Below, in pieces: positions 6,373-6,731 of a stretch of 6,731 nucleotides of DNA. Where the stretch lies: the NCBI GenBank assembly GCA_013003465.1, contig JABDIZ010000227.1, positions 1 through 6,731 of the forward strand. The letters run 5' to 3'. The notes under the pieces were generated by a model. It was given only the letters and a program-made list of their open reading frames with translations, had not been told where the DNA came from and did no database searches. The position numbers were made by a program, and so were the translations under genes. Every line of letters begins with the position of its first letter. The first letter of the stretch is position 1. The stretch comes from Rhodothermaceae bacterium. GTDB taxonomy: Bacteria; Bacteroidota; Rhodothermia; Rhodothermales; Rubricoccaceae.

Positions 6373-6696
6373 TCAGCGGAGGTCGAGCAGGCGGAGTCGG
6401 GAGGGATTGCGCGGGGCGCCGGGAGGAAGGCTCAGCAGCGTCTCGCCCTCGAACCGAATGGCATCGGTGATGCCTGGCAAGCCACCGTCGTCCAACTCGT
6501 CGTACAGGGCGTGCTTGATGGTACGGTTACGGGTGAGGGGATCGCTGGTCGAGGCGCCATGCACGACGCGGACGGCGGAGCGGCCTCGGACGCGCGCTGC
6601 GTCAATCACTCGACGGACGAGGGCCAGAGCCTCCTCTACGCGGGCGCCGTGGAGGTCGAGCGTCACGGTCGAGCCGTCGTCGGAGAGGCGGGGCAT
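6373..6696 (-). CDS. Stand-alone Smr-domain protein
   Basis: The 107-residue protein is almost entirely one Smr domain. TVTLDLHG (10-17) followed by ARVEEALALVRRVIDAA gives the LDLHGxxxxEA signature, and RSAVRVVHG (39-47) gives the strand before the second motif. Smr domains, found at the C-terminus of MutS2 and alone, bind or nick nucleic acids, and some act on stalled ribosomes or mRNA. The usual second motif HGxG (often HGKG) is replaced here by HGAST, followed by RNRTIKHAL where R(N)xxVxxxL is normal, so nuclease activity is uncertain. The tail (81-107) is Pro/Arg-rich and unrecognised. It is the first gene of a two-gene unit with the C26 hydrolase and has a Bacteroidota promoter element 22 bases before its ATG. 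Confidence 0.85.
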   Translation of the reverse strand: MPRLSDDGSTVTLDLHGARVEEALALVRRVIDAARVRGRSAVRVVHGASTSDPLTRNRTIKHALYDELDDGGLPGITDAIRFEGETLLSLPPGAPRNPSRLRLLDLR

Positions 6697-6718
6697 GCGA
6701 GGGTGGGTGGGCGTGCAG

Positions 6719-6726
6719 CAAATCTA
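6719..6726 (-). promoter_or_regulatory. Promoter -7 element of the Smr-C26 operon
   Basis: The minus strand reads TAGATTTG, an exact match to the Bacteroidota -7 consensus TAnnTTTG, 22 bases upstream of the Smr start codon. Transcription would begin near 6711 and give a leader of about 15 bases. The matching -33 TTTG element would lie beyond the right edge of the window, so it cannot be checked here. Confidence 0.5.
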
Positions 6727-6731
6727 CGGAG

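Overview
The window is GC-rich bacterial chromosome with seven protein genes, one of them cut by the left edge. Two near-consensus Bacteroidota-type promoter elements (TAnnTTTG) lie just upstream of gene starts, and Shine-Dalgarno sites are generally absent. Together with the high GC content this suggests a high-GC Bacteroidota/Rhodothermota relative such as the Rhodothermales. That placement is inference. I see no mobile elements, rRNA, tRNA or CRISPR array.

Layout, left to right: (1) the first 32 codons of an AbgT-family transporter, reading left off the edge, with its promoter in the gap shared with ppk; (2) ppk1, polyphosphate kinase, on +, with all catalytic residues identifiable; (3) a convergent gap holding a 7-bp tandem repeat and a hairpin; (4) an SxtJ-like small membrane protein on -; (5) a MOSC-domain protein on +, divergent from it across a 41-bp spacer that carries a symmetric inverted repeat; (6) a convergent gap with a strong hairpin and T-tract that suits termination of the next gene; (7) a large membrane-anchored protein with a divergent lytic-transglycosylase (SLT) domain on -; (8) a C26/class I amidotransferase-like hydrolase and (9) a stand-alone Smr-domain protein, both on - and almost certainly one transcript (Smr first, 3-bp gap).

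The genes do not form one obvious pathway. They look like ordinary core genes: phosphate storage (ppk1), cell-wall remodelling (SLT-like), gamma-glutamyl or amide metabolism (C26), nucleic-acid or stress-related Smr, and a Mo-cofactor-type MOSC domain. I found no convincing new multi-gene system. The points most worth a second look are the promoter elements, the heptamer repeat, the symmetric spacer between the SxtJ-like and MOSC genes, the unusual SLT domain and the divergent Smr motif. No stretch longer than 300 bases lacks a gene. The longest gene-free gaps are 99-240 and 5533-5670.
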